NCBI RefSeq assembly: GCF_000715075.1
Contig: NC_134081.1
Location: forward strand, 70,486,153-70,550,152
Source of the DNA: Nicotiana tabacum
Taxonomy: Eukaryota > Streptophyta > Magnoliopsida > Solanales > Solanaceae
Direction: 5' to 3'
DNA: 64,000 nucleotides
In this document: piece after piece, positions 60,680 through 64,000 of the stretch
Layout of the letters: every line of letters begins with the position of its first letter
Numbering within the stretch: the stretch's first letter is position 1
Notes under the pieces: generated by a model
Told to the model about the DNA's origin: nothing
Databases searched by the model: none
The model's input: only the letters and a program-made list of their open reading frames with translations
Made by a program: the position numbers and the translations under genes

Positions 60680-62200
60680 CTCAAACACCTCTCTAAGGAC
60701 AAATGCCAGCAAATCCAATATCTTTTGTGCCAATATAGAAGACCAATGTATTAAGGACTTATGCTTGATGAAAGGATATCAAAGGGGAACCTTGACATTC
60801 AAATACTTAGGAGTACCTATTTCAGCAAAGAAGATCTCATCTATAGATTGTGAAATGCTAGTCCCAAAACTAACAACTAGAATCAAGGGGTGGGGATCAA
60901 GGAATTTGTCCTATGCCGGAAGAGTGCAGTTGATTAACTCAGTATTAATGCGTATACATACATACATAGTGGGCATCTATATTTTTACTCCCTAAGTCAA
61001 TCTTGAAGAGAATAACAGTTATTTGCAAAAATTTCTTATTGGATGGAAAAATGCAGACAAACAGAATTCCTTTGATGGCATTGGACTTAGTGATCAGACC
61101 AACAAAGAAAGGAGGATTAGGGATCAAGGACCATGTGATGTGGAATGAGGCAGCAATTGCTAAATATGTGTGGAATGTAGCTGAGAATGAGGATAACCTG
61201 TGGGTAAAATGGATTGACCGCATATACTTGAAGGGTGGGGATTGGTGGACACACATACCCTCAAGATAGTTGTTGGTATTGGAAGAAGATATGTGACTTA
61301 AAAATAGATTTGAGATAGGATACACTCAAAATGAATGGTTAAAACACAATGGAAAGTATATAATTACAAGTGGATACAACTGGCTGAAAGGTAATAACTG
61401 GTTGAAAGGTAACTCTGAAGACTGGCCAGGTAGAAGATGGATAGGGAATAACATGAATATACCAAAACATAGCTTAATTTGCTGGTTAGCTATGTACATG
61501 AAGCTATTGAATAAGGAAATATTGGGCAAGAGAGGTATATGCTAAGACACAGAATGCCTCATGCGTGGAAGTCAGAATGAAACAGTCTCACTTGATGTTT
61601 AAATGTCATTTTTTCAAGACATGCCTCCAGGCAGAGGCGGAGCTAAGATTTGAACCTCATGGGTTCGAGATTATAATCCTTTTAAGTTACTGGGTTCTAA
61701 ATTAATAATTTATACAAATTTATTAAATTTTTTAATACAAATACAAAGGTTGAACAAAAGTTATTGGGTTCGACCGAATCTGCAACTAACACTATGACTC
61801 GCCCCTGCCTCCAGGAAATTTTGCAATCGTTGAAGACAAGGGTAAAGAACACATAAATGCGGAGATTGTGGAGGAGAGTAACAAGAAATGTTAAAGGGAA
61901 GATTAAAAGAGCTTTTGTGTTAGCGGTACTAGCAACTCTAGTGTATGGCATATGGAGGATTCGAAATAAAGCATAGGAAAGTCTCTAGACCACAACTTCT
62001 AATCAAGCAAATTAAGCAGGAATGTAAATACAGAGTTATGGAGAGAGTATATGGAGGCAGACTACACAAAGATAGAACATGGATAGAGGAACTTTACAAG
62101 TAAAGGTATAGGGATATGCACATTCTAGAGCGGATAGGAGGGTGATTGTAATTCGTTTCCTTTTTAGCTATACTTTGTTCTTCGTGGTGATTAATAATAT
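60680..62200 (+). pseudogene. LINE (L1-type) ORF2 C-terminal part
   Basis: From 60681 the frame reads SNTSLRTNASKSNIF, then GTLTFKYLGVPISAKK and GWGSRNLSYAGRVQLINSVL, the late reverse transcriptase segment of plant LINEs. After a frameshift near 60995 it continues with CKNFLLDGK, KKGGLGIKDHVMWNEAAIAKY and LWVKWIDRIYL, leading into the zf-RVT region. Later parts (GNNWLKGN, PKHSLICWLA, LATLVYGIWRIRNKA) are scattered over frames with stops. The N-terminal half and endonuclease are missing, cut at 60679 by the chromovirus LTR. A hAT MITE interrupts it at 61632. No clear poly-A tail was seen. Confidence 0.8.
61632..61807. mobile_element. Non-autonomous hAT MITE, 176 bp
   Basis: The ends are cagaggcggag and (inverted) caggggcgagt, near-matching terminal inverted repeats. 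Flanks are CCTCCAGG at 61624-61631 and CCTCCAGG at 61808-61815, an exact 8-bp target-site duplication diagnostic of the hAT superfamily. The interior is AT-rich and non-coding. Removing it restores a continuous LINE sequence. Confidence 0.92.
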
Positions 62201-63485
62201 TTTTTTTATTTTCCACCAAAAGAAAATCTCTTGACGAGTATTAATTCGTAATCTGGTAAAAAATAGTAATAACTAACATGCTATCATATGTTAAAATTTA
62301 TGATAGTGTAAGATATATTTAAATTAGTTAGAAAGATCTTAATTAACTTGTTTATAACTTATATTCTTAACAATGAAACCAAATTTTCAAGTTGATGGTC
62401 ATCTAGAGACCGATCATATAAAATATATTATTGCCTATTAACTTATCCTAGCAACAAGAGAATGTTGGACGAAAAGTTACGCCTATTTGGTGTGCGAACA
62501 AAAGTTTCATATTTACATTATTCGTTATTACACCATATTAAAAGTATTTTTGCATTATTTTAGAGATACAACTGATATTAGAGCTTATGATCCGATGAGA
62601 CGAGTATTGAGATGACATAATGATGGTGTGAAGCCCGACTTACTGTCTTTACCCGGTGCTTGTAATCATACATACAACACAACCAAAAGCTTAGTTACAT
62701 TACATGTTAATGAATGGACTTAGGAAGTGAAGCATGCCCTCGATTTTTTCTCTCCTTTGGAGGAATAACTATATGGATAACTATATCAACGCCTTTTTAT
62801 TGACTGAATAGTTCTTCATTCTTATCGTGAAACTCTCCCCCCCTCCCCCTCTCCCCCGGCTACTCCCCATTTCATGTTGGTTGAGAGGGAGCGATGACAC
62901 TCTTCAATATTCAAGGGAACAAAGAATTGGTGGTAATTACATGGTATAATTATCATATGACTTTTTAAACTATCTTTTCATCTTAAATATTTCTTAATCA
63001 CACATGTATTTGTCACACATTAAAACTTATCATCATGTTTATCTGAAAACAGTTTATTTTTTTATAATTAGTTTTTATTTAAAATTTTTTAAAAAAATAT
63101 TAAACTATACAATTACACTAGTATAATCAAACATGACATTAAAAATTATATTGGAATTAAATTATGGTAAACAATAAGTGAATTATAACTATTATACTGT
63201 ACTTGACTTTTTATTATATGGTGCAACCATATAATGTATTATATTATAATAAATAAAGTGAGTTTTCACCAAAAAACACTAGGTATGTTCTTCCATTTGT
63301 CCCAGCCCCCGCTCTATTATCAATTGATATTGAATTAATATTAAAAACTATTAGTACTAATAACTTTGCATATAAAATAATAGAAAAACAAAGCTCAAGT
63401 CAAGTAAAAAAAACAAGGCTTGTTCGATTTCGTAGCCCCAGGGGAGATTCAATTTCGAAGATCGGAGAGTTATAACAATCCAGAA
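62201..63485. other. Intergenic, upstream of p24 gene
   Basis: AT-rich DNA without coding potential, presumably holding the p24 promoter. A C-rich run is at 62838-62860. A tataaaat segment at 63370 lies about 135 bp before the start codon but is only a weak TATA candidate. Confidence 0.45.
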
Positions 63486-63505
63486 TCTAAAGTAAGGATT
63501 AGGAG

Positions 63506-63727
63506 ATGATGGGGGACAGTGGCAACGTGCGACAATTGATGTATTTTGCGGTGTTGTTGATGGTTGTGTGTTTATTGCAGAAGAAGGGTGAAGCAATATG
63601 GTTGAGTCTGCCGGCGAGTGGTACCAAGTGCGTTTCCGAAGAACTCCACAACAACGTTGTCGTTTTGGCCGATTACGTTGTCATCTCCGACGATCATGTC
63701 CACCCCACCCCCACCATTTCCGCTAGG
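63506..63727 (+). CDS. p24/emp24-family transmembrane cargo receptor, exon 1
   Basis: p24 proteins cycle between ER and Golgi in COPI/COPII vesicles and sort cargo. The exon encodes 74 residues. Residues 1-30 (MMGDSGNV, then a hydrophobic MYFAVLLMVVCLL stretch ending KKGEA) are a signal peptide. The mature GOLD domain then starts IWLSLPASGTKCVSEEL with the conserved Cys42, followed by NNVVVLADYVVISDDHVHPT and PTISAR. This matches the p24 delta subfamily. A phase-0 donor agg|gtatgc lies at 63727/63728. The rest of the GOLD domain, coiled coil, membrane anchor and cytosolic tail are in exons beyond 64000. The second ATG at 63509 is an alternative start. Open-frame sequence past 63727 is intron. 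Confidence 0.88.
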
Positions 63728-64000
63728 GTATGCATTGCCTTTCTACTTTTTGCTCTTAAATCTTATAGAATCTTCATTTGATATATTCAATTGGATATTT
63801 GTGATGATTGAATATTTCAGATATTCCAAGCTTCAGGATTATAAGCTAGAAGAAATGTTACCTTTCAATTGTTATCCCTAGGATGAGCTGGAATAATGGA
63901 TAACAATTGAATGATGGGTTAAGATTGGAGTGTGAATTTATTATATCTGTTAAGAGTGTCTAAGTGAAATTGCAGCTGATTACAGGATCTTGCCTAGTGA
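63728..64000 (+). other. Intron 1 of the p24 gene (partial)
   Basis: It starts with gtatgc and is T-rich. No continuation of the GOLD domain can be read before the window ends, so the acceptor lies outside. Confidence 0.7.

Noticed and set aside
1..64000. tRNA, rRNA or endogenous pararetrovirus sequences
   Set aside because: No cloverleaf, rRNA segment or caulimovirid motif could be recognised by eye; only primer-binding sites complementary to tRNAs were found.

Overview
The window is a gene-poor, transposon-saturated stretch of a plant nuclear genome. The retrotransposon families (chromoviral LTRs of about 2.6-3.1 kb with TGTCACGACCC / GGGTCGTGACA ends, an Athila element, a Tat-like gag) and the two host genes point to Solanaceae, most likely Nicotiana or a close relative. 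That assignment rests on recognised families, not on a search. Only two host genes are seen: a fatty-acid elongase (ELO) gene on the minus strand at 47.8-48.7 kb, broken by a frameshift in a CT run, and the first exon of a p24/emp24 cargo-receptor gene at 63.5 kb whose remaining exons lie beyond the window.

Layout. 1-2.3 kb: the 3' LTR, polypurine tract and integrase tail of a minus-strand chromovirus. 2.4-4.1 kb: short tandem repeats and a 1.16-kb foldback element with arms of about 330 bp. 4.1-6.3 kb and 6.3-42.5 kb: two head-to-tail, decayed Helitron copies carrying helicase fragments. The second copy is split by a 33-kb nest of insertions. 42.6-47.3 kb: unassigned DNA and a Tat-like remnant. 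47.8-48.7 kb: ELO pseudogene. 50.3-53.2 kb: clean solo LTR. 55.6-60.7 kb: rearranged chromovirus that interrupts a LINE. 60.7-62.2 kb: LINE 3' end with a 176-bp hAT MITE. 63.5 kb: p24 exon 1.

The nest can be ordered from target-site duplications (TSDs) read directly in the sequence. Outer solo LTR 'O' (6564-39820, TSD ATTAT) sits in Helitron copy B. Solo LTR 'N' (7202-19694, TSD TAAAT) sits in O. A gag-only element (9015-18669, TSD GGCAC/GGTAC) sits in N. LTR 'M' (19772-37663) sits in O. A 14.8-kb Athila (22037-36805, TSD ACCTG, two LTRs of exactly 1684 bp) sits in M. A 563-bp permuted chromovirus fragment (30776-31338) sits inside the Athila pol.

The most unusual signal is one that no single element explains. 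LTRs of at least three unrelated families (chromovirus, gag-only element, Athila) and the Athila untranslated spacers each carry dense clusters of about 10-bp GC-rich dyads with a 2-base centre: CGCGATCGCG, CGCGAACGCG, CGCACCTGCG, TGCGACCGCA, CGCGGCCGCG. The word differs by subfamily, the architecture is shared, and the flanking DNA is AT-rich. A second LTR slot holds a different minisatellite in each chromoviral copy, often also dyadic. No protein-coding system outside known transposon and host families was found.
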